Shown: positions 42,228 to 52,832, counted from the first letter of the stretch. The stretch is 64,000 nucleotides of DNA from Rhizobium sp. GN54 (GCF_021026345.1 NZ_JAJNCZ010000003.1:496001-560000), one strand, 5' to 3'. The notes: generated by a model not told the origin, from the letters alone. Numbers and translations: made by a program.

Positions 42228-42695
42228 ATGGAACGATTCCGTCCTTTGACTCTGGCCGCCATCTGCCAATTCGCACTCTGTGCCATGCCGGAGGCATTCG
42301 CATCAGATCGGCATGGCATTGCCGGGCCGGTTGCCGCCGACATCCTGCGCATCGTCGATGGCGATACGATCCTGGTCCAGGCCCGACCCTGGCCGCAACA
42401 GACGGTGGAAGTCCTGGTCCGTATTCGCGGGATCGACGCGCCCGAGATCAGAGCCCGATGTGCACCCATCCGCGCAGCCGCCGGGGCGGCCAGAGCGCAT
42501 CTGGCGCAACTGCTTCCTGCAAGCGGTACGGTCTTCCTGACCAACGTCTCCGGCGACAAGTATTTTGGCCGGGTCGTCGCGGACGTGCTTCTCGAAGATG
42601 GATCGAATCCGGCTCAGGAAATGATCGCGGCCGGCCTGGCACTGCCCTACGACGGCGGCCGTAAAGCCATGGCAGGTTGTCATGCCGGCGGCTGA
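42228..42695 (+). CDS. Secreted thermonuclease-family (SNase-like) protein
   Basis: A 155-residue protein with a signal peptide (PLTLAAICQFALCAMPEAFAS) and a staphylococcal-nuclease-like OB fold: IVDGDTILVQ, VLVRIRGIDAPEIRARC and KYFGRVVADVLL. Arginine and glutamate residues of the SNase active site appear to be present (RGIDAPE, GRV). It would act in the periplasm or outside the cell on nucleic acid, but catalytic activity is not certain because the C-terminal portion is short. A 9-bp stem hairpin follows. Confidence 0.82.
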   Translation: MERFRPLTLAAICQFALCAMPEAFASDRHGIAGPVAADILRIVDGDTILVQARPWPQQTVEVLVRIRGIDAPEIRARCAPIRAAAGAARAHLAQLLPASGTVFLTNVSGDKYFGRVVADVLLEDGSNPAQEMIAAGLALPYDGGRKAMAGCHAGG

Positions 42696-42718
42696 ACAGG
42701 TATCTGCATTGTGGAGGC

Positions 42719-42740
42719 GCGGCCACAATCCTGTGGCCGC
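42719..42740. terminator. Hairpin between convergent nuclease and acs genes
   Basis: A perfect 9-bp stem (GCGGCCACA/TGTGGCCGC) with a four-base loop lies 24 bases past the nuclease stop and 24 bases from the acs stop on the opposite strand. It is placed for bidirectional termination, though the U tract is only TT. Confidence 0.5.
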
Positions 42741-42763
42741 TTCGACGTGTGAAATCGCCCCCG

Positions 42764-44719
42764 TCAGCCGGCGGCCTTGTTCTGCCGGTTGGCGATCAGG
42801 TCGTCGACGACGGCGGGATCGGCGAGTGTCGAGGTGTCCCCCAGCGATCCGAAGTCGTCCTCCGCGATCTTGCGCAGGATGCGGCGCATGATCTTGCCGG
42901 AGCGGGTCTTTGGCAGGCCGGAGGCGAACTGGATCTTGTCCGGCGTCGCGATCGGCCCGATCTCCTTGCGCACATGCTTGATCAGGTCCTGGCGCAGCGT
43001 ATCCGTGCCGTCCTCACCGGCCATCAGCGACACATAGCAATAGATGCCCTGGCCTTTAAGGTTGTGCGGATAGCCGACGACCGCGGCTTCCGAGACGAGA
43101 TGGTGCGAGACCAGCGCCGATTCCACCTCGGCGGTGCCGAGACGATGGCCGGAGACGTTCAGCACGTCATCGACGCGGCCGGTAATCCAGTAATAGCCGT
43201 CCTCGTCGCGGCGGCAGCCGTCGCCGGTGAAGTACTTGCCCTTGTAGGTGGAAAAATAGGTCTGCACGAAGCGATGGTGGTCGCCATAGACCGTGCGCAT
43301 CTGCCCCGGCCAACTGTCGGTGATGCAGAGATTGCCATCGGCGGCGCCCTCCAGGACCTTGCCTTCGCCGTCGACGAGCTCCGGCTTGATGCCGAAGAAG
43401 GGCCGCGTCGCCGATCCGGGCTTCAGGTCGGTTGCGCCGGGCAGGGGGGTGATCAGGATGCCGCCGGTCTCCGTCTGCCACCATGTATCGACGACCGGGC
43501 AGCGATCCTCCCCGACGACATGGTAGTACCATTCCCAGGCTTCCGGGTTGATCGGCTCGCCGACCGAGCCGAGAAGGCGCAGCGAGGAACGCGAGGAGCG
43601 CTTGACGAAGGCATCGCCGGCGCCCATCAGCGCGCGGATCGCCGTCGGCGCCGTGTAGAAGATGTTGACCTTGTGCTTGTCGATCACCTCCCAGAAGCGG
43701 CCGGCATCGGGGAAATTGGGAACGCCCTCGAACATCAGCGTGGTCGCCCGGTTCGCAAGCGGCCCGTAGACGATATAGGAGTGCCCGGTGACCCAGCCGA
43801 CATCGGCCGTGCACCAGTAGATGTCACCCTCGTGATAGTCGAACACGTATTTATGCGTCATCGACGCATAGACGAGATAGCCGCCGGTCGTGTGCAGCAC
43901 GCCCTTCGGCTTGCCGGTAGACCCCGACGTATAGAGGATGAAGAGGGGATCTTCCGCCTTCATCCGGGCGGGCGGGCAGTCGCGCGGGACGCTGGCTGCT
44001 TCCTGGTGATACCAGAGATCGCGGCCCGGCGCCCAGCCGGTCTTGCCGCCGGTGCGGCGCACGACGAGCACCTTGTTGACGATCACGTGCTGCTTGGCGG
44101 CGATGTCGATCGCCGTATCGGTGTTTTCCTTCAGCGGGATCGGCTTGCCGCCGCGCACGCCCTCGTCGCAGGTAATCACGAAGGTCGATTCGCAATCGAC
44201 GATGCGACCCGCCAGAGCATCCGGCGAGAAGCCGCCAAAGACGACGGAATGGATCGCCCCGATGCGGGCGCAGGCGAGCATCGCATAGGTCGCCTCCGGG
44301 ATCATCGGCATGTAGATGGTCACCCGGTCGCCCTTCTTGACGCCGTGCTTCTTCATCACATTAGCAAGCCGGCAGACGTGCTCGTGCAGTTCGTTATAGG
44401 TGATCTTCTTGTCGATATAGGGATTGTCGCCTTCCCAGATGATCGCCACCTGGTCGCCATGCGTCTTCAGGTGCCGGTCGATGCAGTTGTAGGAGACGTT
44501 GGTGATCCCGTCCTCGTACCATTTGATCGAGACCTTGCCCGTAAACGAGGTGTTCTTCACCTTCGTGTAGGGCTTGAACCAGTCGATCCGCATGCCGTGC
44601 TTGTCCCAGAAGCGCTCCGGATTCTCGACGCTCTCGCGATACCATTTCTGATAGGTGTCGTTGTCGATCAGTGCGCGGCTCTTGGCGGACTTCAGCACCG
44701 GATAGGTCTTGGTAGACAT
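42764..44719 (-). CDS. acs: Acetyl-CoA synthetase (AMP-forming)
   Basis: A 651-residue AMP-forming ligase that activates acetate to acetyl-CoA. Adenylation motifs are [14 protein letters not shown] (P-loop), [11 protein letters not shown] and [20 protein letters not shown]. The C-terminal [11 protein letters not shown] contains the lysine that is reversibly acetylated in Acs. The start at 44719 ([10 protein letters not shown]) follows GAGGAGGA by about five bases; an upstream in-frame ATG adds 21 residues without a ribosome-binding site. It is divergent from trcR. An AT-rich region with an inverted repeat separates the two. Confidence 0.96.
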   Translation of the reverse strand: MSTKTYPVLKSAKSRALIDNDTYQKWYRESVENPERFWDKHGMRIDWFKPYTKVKNTSFTGKVSIKWYEDGITNVSYNCIDRHLKTHGDQVAIIWEGDNPYIDKKITYNELHEHVCRLANVMKKHGVKKGDRVTIYMPMIPEATYAMLACARIGAIHSVVFGGFSPDALAGRIVDCESTFVITCDEGVRGGKPIPLKENTDTAIDIAAKQHVIVNKVLVVRRTGGKTGWAPGRDLWYHQEAASVPRDCPPARMKAEDPLFILYTSGSTGKPKGVLHTTGGYLVYASMTHKYVFDYHEGDIYWCTADVGWVTGHSYIVYGPLANRATTLMFEGVPNFPDAGRFWEVIDKHKVNIFYTAPTAIRALMGAGDAFVKRSSRSSLRLLGSVGEPINPEAWEWYYHVVGEDRCPVVDTWWQTETGGILITPLPGATDLKPGSATRPFFGIKPELVDGEGKVLEGAADGNLCITDSWPGQMRTVYGDHHRFVQTYFSTYKGKYFTGDGCRRDEDGYYWITGRVDDVLNVSGHRLGTAEVESALVSHHLVSEAAVVGYPHNLKGQGIYCYVSLMAGEDGTDTLRQDLIKHVRKEIGPIATPDKIQFASGLPKTRSGKIMRRILRKIAEDDFGSLGDTSTLADPAVVDDLIANRQNKAAG

Positions 44720-44807
44720 GCATTCCTCCTCATGCGCATGGCGGGCCATGCTCCTCCGGCCCGAACGGTCTGAGCCATTCATATCAGGTCAAAGTCTTCC
44801 GGCAATT

Positions 44808-44826
44808 AGACAAAGGTCATTTGTCT
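44808..44826. promoter_or_regulatory. Inverted repeat in the acs-trcR divergent promoter
   Basis: AGACAAA (44808-44814), five bases, TTTGTCT (44820-44826) is a perfect 7-bp inverted repeat just upstream of the trcR -35 element. It could bind a dimeric regulator controlling acs and/or trcR. Confidence 0.4.
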
Positions 44827-44835
44827 CTTGAAGAA

Positions 44836-44863
44836 TTGCATTTCTGCGACAGTGGCGTTATAG
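44836..44863 (+). promoter_or_regulatory. Candidate sigma-70-type promoter of trcR
   Basis: TTGCAT (44836-44841) and TTATAG (44858-44863) are separated by 16 bases. The predicted transcript would begin about 70 bases before the trcR ATG. Confidence 0.4.
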
Positions 44864-44942
44864 AGGTGCCCAATTCCCGGAAATCAGTGGTTTACCCCCA
44901 CGGCCCGCGACACCGGCGCGGACGGACAGAAGGATTGTATCC

Positions 44943-45650
44943 ATGGCTCAACAGCTGCTCATGCCCAAGGCGACCGCGGTATGGCTCGTTGACAATACGG
45001 CACTGTCGTTTGACCAGATTGCCCAGTTCTGCAAGCTGCACCCACTCGAAGTGAAGGCGATTGCCGATGGCGAGTCCGCGCAGGGCATCAAGGGTCTCGA
45101 TCCGATCGCGACGGGCCAGTTGTCCCGCGAGGAGATCGCCCGCGCCGAGGCAAATCCGAATCACAAGCTGAAGCTCTCCGAGCCGAAAGTTCGCGTGCCC
45201 GAATCCAAGCGCAAGGGCCCGCGTTATACGCCGGTGTCCAAGCGCCAGGATCGCCCGAACGCCATTCTCTGGCTGGTGCGCAACCATCCCGAACTGAAAG
45301 ACGCGCAGATCTCGCGCCTCGTCGGCACCACCAAGTCGACCATCGAGCAGATCCGCGAACGGACCCACTGGAACTCGGCCAACCTGGCGCCGATGGATCC
45401 GGTTACCCTCGGCCTCTGCTCGCAGATCGATCTCGACCTCGAGGTCGAACGTGCCTCCAAGGGTCGCCCCCTGCCGACCGCCGCCGAACTCGGCGCCACG
45501 CTCGAATCGGCCCGCGAGACGGAGAAGCTCCCCTATGGCGGCAGCGACCGCGAAGAGGAGAAGGAGATCGACGCCGACGCCGTCTTCGCCAAGCTCAAGT
45601 CGCTCAAGTCGTCCGACAACGAGGACGAGGAAGACGACAACCGCTTCTAG
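44943..45650 (+). CDS. trcR: Cell cycle transcriptional regulator TrcR (DUF1013)
   Basis: A 235-residue member of the alphaproteobacterial DUF1013 family, annotated as the cell-cycle transcriptional regulator TrcR. The N-terminal region AVWLVDNTALSFDQIAQFCKLH and the ISRLVGTTKSTIEQIRERTHW segment resemble helix-turn-helix DNA-binding units; the C-terminal tail is strongly acidic (DREEEKEIDAD, DNEDEEDDN). It follows AGAAGGA by 8 bases. A classical terminator follows. In alphaproteobacteria it acts with RNA polymerase in cell-cycle transcription; here this is inferred from family. Confidence 0.9.
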   Translation: MAQQLLMPKATAVWLVDNTALSFDQIAQFCKLHPLEVKAIADGESAQGIKGLDPIATGQLSREEIARAEANPNHKLKLSEPKVRVPESKRKGPRYTPVSKRQDRPNAILWLVRNHPELKDAQISRLVGTTKSTIEQIRERTHWNSANLAPMDPVTLGLCSQIDLDLEVERASKGRPLPTAAELGATLESARETEKLPYGGSDREEEKEIDADAVFAKLKSLKSSDNEDEEDDNRF

Positions 45651-45671
45651 GCCACCATCGGGTATATGCTG

Positions 45672-45702
45672 AAACCGGCCGCCAAAGACGGCCGGTTTTT
45701 TT
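45672..45702 (+). terminator. Rho-independent terminator of trcR
   Basis: A perfect 10-bp stem AAACCGGCCG/CGGCCGGTTT (45672-45681 with 45689-45698) with a 7-base loop is followed by a T tract through 45702. It is the only textbook intrinsic terminator I found, and lies 21 bases after the trcR stop. Confidence 0.9.
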
Positions 45703-45729
45703 GTGCCGGCAGGTGACAGCCCGCTCGGC

Positions 45730-47637
45730 TCAGGCGCCGATGTGCCGTGCTGCCAGGGCGGCGGCGATCTCGTCGAGGATTGCCGGATCGTCGATCGTCG
45801 CCGGCATCTTCCACGCCTCCCGGTCGGCGATCTTCTGCATCGTGCCTCGCAGGATCTTGCCGGACCGCGTCTTCGGCAGGCGCTTCACGCAGATCGCCAT
45901 CTTGAAGGCGGCGACGGGACCGATGCGCTCGCGCACCAGCGCCACGACCTCCGTCTCGATCGTCGATGATTCACGTGAAACACCGCTGTTGAGGACCAGG
46001 AAGCCGGCCGGAACCTGCCCCTTCACCGGATCGGCAACGCCGATCACCGCGCACTCCGCCACGTCCGGATGGCAGGCGCAGATCTCCTCCATCGCGCCGG
46101 TCGACAGGCGATGGCCCGCGACGTTGATGATGTCGTCGGTCCGCGACATGATGAAGACATAGCCGTCCTCGTCGAGATAGCCGGCGTCGGAGGTCTTGTA
46201 GTATCCCGGAAACTCGGAAAGGCACGCCGCATGGAAGCGCGCGTCAGCGTTCCAGAAGGTGGGCAGGCACCCCGGGGGCAATGGCAGTCTGACGACGATG
46301 TTGCCCAGCGTGCCGGCCGCGACCGGATGGCCGGCATCGTCCAGCACCTCGATCTCGTAGCCGGGCAGGGGGACCGTGGGCGACCCGTGTTTCACGGGAA
46401 GCAGCCCGAGCCCCAGGGGATTGCCCGCCATCGGCCAGCCCGTCTCCGTCTGCCACCAGTGATCGATCACCGGAACCTGCAACACCCGCTCCGCCCATTG
46501 GAGCGTATCGGGATCCGCCCGCTCGCCTGCGAGAAACAGCGCCCGCAGCGACGACAGGTCGTAGCCGGCGATGAGCCGCCCCTCGGGATCCTCCTTGCGA
46601 ATGGCGCGAAAGGCTGTCGGCGCCGTGAACAAAGTCCGGACCCCATGCTCCTCGATCACCCGCCAGTAGGCGCCGGCGTTGGGGGTGCCGATCGGCTTGC
46701 CCTCGTAGAGCACCGTCGTGCCGCCGATCAGGAGCGGGCCGTAGACGATATAGGAATGCCCCACCACCCAGCCGATGTCGGATGCGGCCCAGAAGACCTC
46801 CCCGGCCTCAGTCCCATAGAAATACTTCATGCTCCACGCCAGCGCGACCAGATAACCGCCGTTGTCGCGCAGCACGCCCTTCGGCTGGCCGGTCGTCCCC
46901 GACGTGTAGAGGATATAGAGCGGATCGGTGGCGCGCAGTGAAACGCATGGCACCACCGCGCCATCGGCTTTCGCCGCGCCGACCTCAGACGTGAAATCGA
47001 CGTCACGCCCCGCCACCATCGACGCCGTCAGCTCCGGCCGCTGCAGGATGAGACAATGGTCCGGCTTGTGGCTGGCGATCTCGATCGCCACGTCGAGCAA
47101 CGGCTTGTAGGCGACCACGCGCCCGGGTTCGATACCGCAACTGGCGGAGATTACCACCCTGGCCCTGCAGTCGTCGATGCGGGTCGCAAGCTCGTTTGCC
47201 GCAAAGCCACCGAAGACGACCGAATGAACGGCGCCGATGCGTGCGCAGGCCAGCATGCTGAACACCGCCTCCGGCACCATCGGCATGTAGAGGATGACGC
47301 GGTCGCCGCGTGAAACGCCGAGCTTCGTCAGCACCGCCGCGATCGCCTGAACCTCCGCCAGCATGTCGCGATAGGTGAACGATCCGACCTGTCCGGTGAC
47401 CGGGCTGTCGTAGATCAGCGCCGCCTGCTCCCCGCGCCCGGCCTCGACGTGCCGATCGACGCAATTGTAGCAGGCATTTGTCTCCCCGTCGGGGAACCAG
47501 TGACCGTAGACGCCGCGGTTCCCGTCGAACGCGACTGAAGGCGTGACGGACCAGTCGATCCCGCCCGCGGCCTCTGCCCAGAAGCCCGAAGGGTCGCCCT
47601 TCCATTGCGCATAAGTGGCTGCATAGCTGCTCGCCAT
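45730..47637 (-). CDS. prpE: Propionyl-CoA synthetase / acyl-CoA synthetase (PrpE-like)
   Basis: A 635-residue AMP-forming ligase of the PrpE/ACSS3 type, activating propionate and other short acids. Motifs are YTSGTTGQPKGVLR, WWQTETGWPMAGNPLG, the hinge region YYKTSDAGYLDEDGYVFI and the acetylation-type lysine in [11 protein letters not shown]. The N-terminal YAATYAQWKGDPSGFWAEAA is typical of PrpE. ATG at 47637 follows GGAGGAG by 8 bases; an ATG two codons earlier overlaps this site. A parS-like site lies inside the coding region. Confidence 0.92.
   Translation of the reverse strand: MASSYAATYAQWKGDPSGFWAEAAGGIDWSVTPSVAFDGNRGVYGHWFPDGETNACYNCVDRHVEAGRGEQAALIYDSPVTGQVGSFTYRDMLAEVQAIAAVLTKLGVSRGDRVILYMPMVPEAVFSMLACARIGAVHSVVFGGFAANELATRIDDCRARVVISASCGIEPGRVVAYKPLLDVAIEIASHKPDHCLILQRPELTASMVAGRDVDFTSEVGAAKADGAVVPCVSLRATDPLYILYTSGTTGQPKGVLRDNGGYLVALAWSMKYFYGTEAGEVFWAASDIGWVVGHSYIVYGPLLIGGTTVLYEGKPIGTPNAGAYWRVIEEHGVRTLFTAPTAFRAIRKEDPEGRLIAGYDLSSLRALFLAGERADPDTLQWAERVLQVPVIDHWWQTETGWPMAGNPLGLGLLPVKHGSPTVPLPGYEIEVLDDAGHPVAAGTLGNIVVRLPLPPGCLPTFWNADARFHAACLSEFPGYYKTSDAGYLDEDGYVFIMSRTDDIINVAGHRLSTGAMEEICACHPDVAECAVIGVADPVKGQVPAGFLVLNSGVSRESSTIETEVVALVRERIGPVAAFKMAICVKRLPKTRSGKILRGTMQKIADREAWKMPATIDDPAILDEIAAALAARHIGA
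45967..45982. other. parS-like centromere site 2, inside prpE
   Basis: TGATTCACGTGAAACA lies within the prpE coding region and on the coding strand reads Val-Ser-Arg-Glu-Ser. It matches the consensus with one mismatch and lies about 7 kb from parB. Confidence 0.75.
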
Positions 47638-47769
47638 GGTCATCTCCTCCCGTAGTCTCGCCGCCATCGATGACGGCACCTCCGGGAAAGAGAATAGGAG
47701 ACAGGACGGCGAGCGGGAAGCCAGACCAAAGGGCTAAGGCTTTTGTCGCGCAATCACACGGCCGGCTCG

Positions 47770-47788
47770 GCCGCCAGCCCCTGGCGGC
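47770..47788. terminator. Hairpin just after the PLP-protein gene
   Basis: GCCGCCAG/CTGGCGGC (47770-47777 with 47781-47788, 3-base loop) lies 3 bases past the minus-strand stop at 47792. No U tract, so termination is uncertain. Confidence 0.35.
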
Positions 47789-47791
47789 GCC

Positions 47792-48451
47792 TCAGCGCGT
47801 GCCGAAGATCGCCGAACCCACCCGCACGCTCGTCGCGCCGAAGGCGATCGCCGTCTCGTAGTCTCCGGACATTCCCATCGACAGCCGCTTAACGCCGGCC
47901 TTGTGCGCGAGCTTGGCAAGCAACGCAAAATGCGGTCCCGGATTTTCATCCGCCGGCGGAATACACATCAGCCCTTCGATCGCGAGTCCGAGTTCGTCGC
48001 GACAGAAGGTGACGAAGGCGACCACCTCGTCCGGCGCGATCCCAGCCTTTTGCGGCTCGAGACCGGTATTGACCTGAACGTAGAGACGCACGCTCCGGGA
48101 CTGCCGGTTCATTTCGGATGCGATGGCCCGCGCGATCTTTTCACGATCGACCGTTTCGATCACGTCGAAGAGCGCCACCGCTTCGGCGGCTTTGTTGGAT
48201 TGCAAGGGTCCGATCAGATGCAGCTCGATCCCGGTCGTCTCGGCGCGCAGGGCCGGCCACTTGCCGTGCGCCTCCTGCACCCGGTTCTCGCCGAAGACGC
48301 GCTGGCCGGCCGCGATTACGGGACGGACAGCGTCCGCGTCGAACGTCTTCGATACCGCCACCAGCGTGACCGCGCCCGGGGCGCGCCCAGCACTCGCAGA
48401 GGCCTTGCGGATGCGATCGCGAACCTCGTCCAGGCGCTCTTCCAGTTCCAT
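47792..48451 (-). CDS. YggS/PLPBP-family pyridoxal phosphate homeostasis protein
   Basis: A 219-residue single-domain protein of the YggS/PROSC family, with the PLP-binding lysine in VTLVAVSKTFDAD, the motif VFGENRVQEAHGKW, ELHLIGPLQSNK and the C-terminal LSMGMSGDYETAIAFGATSVRVGSAIFG phosphate-site region. It binds PLP without known catalytic activity and buffers vitamin B6 and amino-acid metabolism. It is divergent from leuS, 198 bases away. Confidence 0.93.
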   Translation of the reverse strand: MELEERLDEVRDRIRKASASAGRAPGAVTLVAVSKTFDADAVRPVIAAGQRVFGENRVQEAHGKWPALRAETTGIELHLIGPLQSNKAAEAVALFDVIETVDREKIARAIASEMNRQSRSVRLYVQVNTGLEPQKAGIAPDEVVAFVTFCRDELGLAIEGLMCIPPADENPGPHFALLAKLAHKAGVKRLSMGMSGDYETAIAFGATSVRVGSAIFGTR

Positions 48452-48649
48452 TTTTGCCTCCGATACCTATCTATGCCCCGCACCTAACCAAATCGCCTCC
48501 TCTTGCCAAGTCCGGATACCCGGGCCGGACACCCCGGTCTCGGCGCCGGGAAGGCCGTGAAAACTTGACGCTACGGCGGTTTCATGGTGAAGGTCTCGCC
48601 ACATATTCGCATGGGCTTTGCCCTTCAATCTTTCCGGAATTTCGACGAC

Positions 48650-51280
48650 ATGGCCACCGAACGTTACAACCCGCGCGACGCCGAGCCCCGCTGGCAGGCA
48701 AAATGGAACGACGAGAACGTCTTCCTGACGAAGAACGAGGATCCGCGGGAAAAGTACTACGTCCTCGAGATGTTCCCCTATCCGTCCGGGCGCATCCACA
48801 TGGGCCATGTGCGCAACTACGCGATGGGTGATGTCGTCGCCCGCTACAAGCGCGCCCGCGGTTTCAACGTGCTGCATCCGATGGGCTGGGACGCCTTCGG
48901 CATGCCGGCCGAGAACGCGGCGATGGAGCGCGGCGTCCATCCGGCCTCCTGGACCTACCAGAACATCGCCTCCATGAAGGCACAGTTGAAGGCGATGGGC
49001 CTTTCGCTGGACTGGTCGCGCGAGTTCGCCACCTGCGACGTCGAATACTACCAGCACCAGCAGCACCTGTTCCTCGATTTCCTGGACAAGGGCCTCGTCT
49101 ACCGCAAGCAGTCCAAGGTCAACTGGGACCCGGTCGACAACACCGTCCTTGCCAACGAGCAGGTGATCGACGGGCGCGGCTGGCGTTCGGGCGCGCTGGT
49201 GGAACAGCGTGAGCTGACCCAGTGGTTCTTCAAGATCACTGACTTCTCCGAGGACCTGCTGGACTCCCTGGAACATCTGGACCAATGGCCGGAGAAGGTC
49301 CGGCTGATGCAGAAGAACTGGATCGGCCGCTCCGAGGGTCTCTCGATCCGCTGGGAGATCAGCGAACGCGCCGGACTGACGGACGAAAACGAGGTCACGG
49401 TCTATACGACGCGCCCCGATACGCTCTTCGGCGCGTCCTTCATCGCGATTTCGGCTGACCATCCGCTGGCCAGGGATGCCGCCGCCCACAATGCCGACAT
49501 CGCCGCTTTCTGCGAGGAGTGCCGCCGCGCCGGCACCTCGCTGGCCGCGCTCGAGTCCGCCGAGAAGAAGGGCATGGACACCGGCATCCGTGTCCGCCAT
49601 CCCTTCGACGCGGGCTGGGAGCTGCCGGTCTACGTGGCGAATTTCGTGCTGATGGACTATGGCACCGGCGCGATCTTCGGTTGCCCCTCCGGCGACCAGC
49701 GCGATCTCGATTTCGCCCGCAAGTACGACCTGCCCGTCGTTCCCGTCGTCATGCCGCAAGGCGGTGACGCGGCAACCTTCTCCATCGGTGACGAGGCCTA
49801 TGTCGGCGATGGCGTGATGATCAATTCCCGCTTCCTCGACGGCTTGTCCACCGAGGCCGCCTTCGAAAGTGTCGCCGACAGGCTGGCGACGACCACGATC
49901 GGCAATGCGCCGCAAGGCGAGCGCAAGGTAAACTTCCGTCTGCGCGACTGGGGCATCTCGCGCCAGCGCTACTGGGGCTGCCCGATCCCAATCATCCATT
50001 GCGAGGATTGCGGCGTCGTGCCGGTGCCGAAGAAGTACTTGCCGGTGAAGCTGCCGGAAGACGTCACCTTCGACAGCCCCGGTAATCCGCTGGACCGGCA
50101 TCCGACCTGGCGCCACGTCGCCTGCCCGCATTGCGGCAAGGACGCCCGCCGCGAGACCGACACCATGGACACCTTCGTCGATTCGTCCTGGTATTTCACC
50201 CGCTTCACCGCCCCGTGGGAAAGCCGACCGACCGATCCTGCCGCCGCCGACGCCTGGCTGCCGGTCGACCAGTATATCGGCGGTATCGAGCATGCGATCC
50301 TGCACCTTCTCTATTCCCGCTTCTTCACGCGCGCCATGCAGGTGGCCGGTCATGTGGACCTGAAGGAGCCCTTCAAGGGCCTCTTCACACAAGGCATGGT
50401 CGTTCACGAGACCTATAGCCGCGGCGAGGGCGCCAGGCGCGAATGGGTGACGCCCGCGGAGGTCCGCATCGAGGAACTCGACGGTGCCCGCCGCGCCGTA
50501 CACGTCGAATCCGGCGAAGCGATCGCGATCGGCTCCATCGAGAAGATGTCGAAGTCGAAGAAGAACGTCGTCGACCCCGACGACATCATCGCCTCCTATG
50601 GCGCCGATACCGCGCGCTTCTTCGTCCTCTCCGATTCGCCGCCGGATCGTGATGTGATCTGGTCCGAGGCCGGCGTCGAAGGCGCCCACCGGTTCGTCCA
50701 GCGCCTCTGGCGGCTGGTCTCCGAAGCATCAGCCGCGCTCTCCGCTGCCCCCTCCAGAGCTGGAGGCGCCGGTGATGCGCTGGCGCTGTCGAAAACCGCA
50801 CACAAGACCTTGAAAGCGGTGCAGGCGGACTATGACAAGCTTGCCTTCAACAAGGCGGTCGCCCGGATCTACGAGTTTGCCAACGCGCTCTCGCCGCCGC
50901 TGGCTACGGCGGCTGAAGGCCGTTCCGATGCAGAGATGAACGCGGCGCTGCGCAATGCGGTGGAGATCCTCATCGCCATCATCGCGCCGATGATGCCGCA
51001 CCTCGCGGAAGAATGCTGGAAAGCCATCGGCGGCCACGACCTCGTCGCACGGACCGAGTGGCCGGCTTACGACGAGGCGCTCGTCGCCGAGAATGAAATC
51101 ACGCTGCCGGTGCAGATCAACGGCAAGAAGCGGGATGATTTGACAATTGCCCGCGATGCGGATCAGATGGCCATTGAATCGGCCGTTCTGGCCCTCGAAT
51201 CGGTTCAGGCCGCGCTCGGCGGCAAGACACCCAAGAAGATAATCGTGGTTCCGCAGAGGATCGTGAATGTTGTTGTCTGA
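48650..51280 (+). CDS. leuS: Leucyl-tRNA synthetase
   Basis: An 876-residue class I synthetase. The HIGH motif is [15 protein letters not shown] near residue 40, an inserted editing domain spans the middle third ([21 protein letters not shown], given as [12 protein letters not shown]), and the KMSKS loop is [16 protein letters not shown]. The C-terminal anticodon-binding and LeuRS-specific domains follow. The start at 48650 ([12 protein letters not shown]) matches the family; an ATG 66 bases upstream has no better signal. It overlaps lptE by 14 bases and is the first gene of leuS-lptE-holA. Confidence 0.97.
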   Translation: MATERYNPRDAEPRWQAKWNDENVFLTKNEDPREKYYVLEMFPYPSGRIHMGHVRNYAMGDVVARYKRARGFNVLHPMGWDAFGMPAENAAMERGVHPASWTYQNIASMKAQLKAMGLSLDWSREFATCDVEYYQHQQHLFLDFLDKGLVYRKQSKVNWDPVDNTVLANEQVIDGRGWRSGALVEQRELTQWFFKITDFSEDLLDSLEHLDQWPEKVRLMQKNWIGRSEGLSIRWEISERAGLTDENEVTVYTTRPDTLFGASFIAISADHPLARDAAAHNADIAAFCEECRRAGTSLAALESAEKKGMDTGIRVRHPFDAGWELPVYVANFVLMDYGTGAIFGCPSGDQRDLDFARKYDLPVVPVVMPQGGDAATFSIGDEAYVGDGVMINSRFLDGLSTEAAFESVADRLATTTIGNAPQGERKVNFRLRDWGISRQRYWGCPIPIIHCEDCGVVPVPKKYLPVKLPEDVTFDSPGNPLDRHPTWRHVACPHCGKDARRETDTMDTFVDSSWYFTRFTAPWESRPTDPAAADAWLPVDQYIGGIEHAILHLLYSRFFTRAMQVAGHVDLKEPFKGLFTQGMVVHETYSRGEGARREWVTPAEVRIEELDGARRAVHVESGEAIAIGSIEKMSKSKKNVVDPDDIIASYGADTARFFVLSDSPPDRDVIWSEAGVEGAHRFVQRLWRLVSEASAALSAAPSRAGGAGDALALSKTAHKTLKAVQADYDKLAFNKAVARIYEFANALSPPLATAAEGRSDAEMNAALRNAVEILIAIIAPMMPHLAEECWKAIGGHDLVARTEWPAYDEALVAENEITLPVQINGKKRDDLTIARDADQMAIESAVLALESVQAALGGKTPKKIIVVPQRIVNVVV

Positions 51281-51791
51281 GGCGTCACGCAGGAGAGGGC
51301 TGCTTGCATCCGCGGCCGGCCTGATCGGACTTGTCCTGTTGTCCGGTTGCCAGGTCAAGCCGCTCTATTCGAACGGATCGACCGTTGCCCAGTCGGCGGC
51401 GTCGATTTCCATTTCCGAAGCGGAAGACCGTGTCGAACAACGCGTCCGCAACGAGCTGATCTTCCTTCTCGCAGGCGGGAAGGGCGAGCCCGCCAATCCG
51501 ACCTATCATCTCGAGATGAGCGTCAACTCCCGCGATGTCGGCGTTCTCCTGTCACAGGACGACGATGTCGCGCGGGCCGGCCGGCTCGTACTGACGGCGG
51601 ACTACAATCTGACGCTTGTTGAATCCGGCGAAACAATTCGCTCCGGGCGTCGGCAGGTCGTTGCGCTTGTCGATTTTCCGGTCCAGGAGTTCGCCAAGCT
51701 TCGGGCCGTTCGTGACGCCGAGAACCGGGCATCACGGGAAATGGCTGAGTTGATTCGCGCAGATCTTTCGGCGGCCCTTGCCAAGCGATAG
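51267..51791 (+). CDS. lptE: LPS-assembly lipoprotein LptE
   Basis: A 174-residue outer-membrane lipoprotein with a lipobox (LLSGC at about residues 24-28) after a hydrophobic signal. LptE plugs the LptD channel that inserts lipopolysaccharide in the outer leaflet. The mature region [14 protein letters not shown] and the C-terminal [21 protein letters not shown] are family-typical. It overlaps leuS by 14 bases and precedes holA by six. Confidence 0.88.
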   Translation: MLLSEASRRRGLLASAAGLIGLVLLSGCQVKPLYSNGSTVAQSAASISISEAEDRVEQRVRNELIFLLAGGKGEPANPTYHLEMSVNSRDVGVLLSQDDDVARAGRLVLTADYNLTLVESGETIRSGRRQVVALVDFPVQEFAKLRAVRDAENRASREMAELIRADLSAALAKR

Positions 51792-51797
51792 CCCGCT

Positions 51798-52832
51798 ATG
51801 TCGGAGATCAAGTCTCACGAATTCGAAGGCTTTCTGCAGCGGGCACCGCGATCCGGCGGGATATTTCTGATCTACGGCCCCGACCGCGGCCTTGTTTCCG
51901 AGCGCGCCGGCCAACTGGCGCGGCTCACCGGCGTGTCGCTCGACGACGCCTTCTCCGTGCTTCGCATAACCGCCTCGGACCTTGTCGGCCAACCCGGACG
52001 CCTGCTCGATGAGATGAATGCGATCGGACTGTTCGGTGGGGACCGGCTCGTCTGGCTGAAGGACGCCGGTAACGAGAAGCCGCTCATCGAAGCGATCGGC
52101 ATTCTCGACAAGGAACCACCCCGGGGCTGCAGCCTGGTCATCGAGGCCGGCGACCTGAAGAAGGGGGCAGGCCTGCGAAAGGCGGTCGAGGGATCGAGAT
52201 CCGCCATTGCCATACCGTGCTATGCCGACGACACCCGTGCGCTCAGCACGCTCATAGACACGGAGCTGGAGGCCGCTGGCCTTCGCATCGTTCCCGCGGC
52301 CCGGCAGCGGCTCATGGAATCGATCGGCGGCGACCGGCTTGCCTCGCGCAACGAGGTGCGCAAGCTCGCCCTCTATTGTCACGACCGCAACGTCGTTGAG
52401 GAAGAGGACGTAATGGCTGCGATCGGCGACGCCAGCGCCATCTCCGTCGATGACGCCGTCGACGCCATCCTGAAGGGCGACAACGGCGCTTTTCTCAACG
52501 CCATGCAGAAGATCATGTCATCGAAGACGCCGGTCTTCCTCGTCCTGCAGGCCTGCCTCCGGCAGTTCCAGTTGCTCGAACTGATGCGTGCCGAGATGGA
52601 TGAGAAGCGGACCAACGCTTCGCAGGTCATCGCCACGATGGGCCGGCAGCTTCACTTTCGCCGCAAGCCGGTCGTCGAACAGGCACTGAAGAAATGGTCT
52701 CTGCCGGCCATACGCCGCGAGGCCGGCCGCCTGCAATCCGCCATCCTGCAATCGCGCCAGCGCTCGTCCCTCGAGGGCACGATCGCCTTGCAGACATTGC
52801 TCTCCACAGTGCTTCAATCGGCTCGAAACTAA
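51798..52832 (+). CDS. holA: DNA polymerase III delta subunit
   Basis: A 344-residue clamp-loader delta subunit. It begins SEIKSHEFEGFLQRAP and shows the family DNA_pol3_delta region (GIFLIYGPDRGLVSERAGQL) and central AAA-like helices through LALYCHDRNVVEEEDVMAAIGD. It opens the beta clamp with gamma/tau and delta prime during replication. It is the last gene of leuS-lptE-holA, a common rhizobial order, and is convergent with parB. Confidence 0.92.
   Translation: MSEIKSHEFEGFLQRAPRSGGIFLIYGPDRGLVSERAGQLARLTGVSLDDAFSVLRITASDLVGQPGRLLDEMNAIGLFGGDRLVWLKDAGNEKPLIEAIGILDKEPPRGCSLVIEAGDLKKGAGLRKAVEGSRSAIAIPCYADDTRALSTLIDTELEAAGLRIVPAARQRLMESIGGDRLASRNEVRKLALYCHDRNVVEEEDVMAAIGDASAISVDDAVDAILKGDNGAFLNAMQKIMSSKTPVFLVLQACLRQFQLLELMRAEMDEKRTNASQVIATMGRQLHFRRKPVVEQALKKWSLPAIRREAGRLQSAILQSRQRSSLEGTIALQTLLSTVLQSARN

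Noticed and set aside
46388-46403. TGTTTCACGGGAAGCA inside prpE as a seventh parS
   Set aside because: It has two mismatches, one in the central CACGTG core, so ParB binding is unlikely. It may be a decayed site.
48452-48649. A T-box or other leader riboswitch upstream of leuS
   Set aside because: I saw no T-box sequence or anti-terminator, and T-box leaders are not expected in alphaproteobacteria; only short GC hairpins are present.
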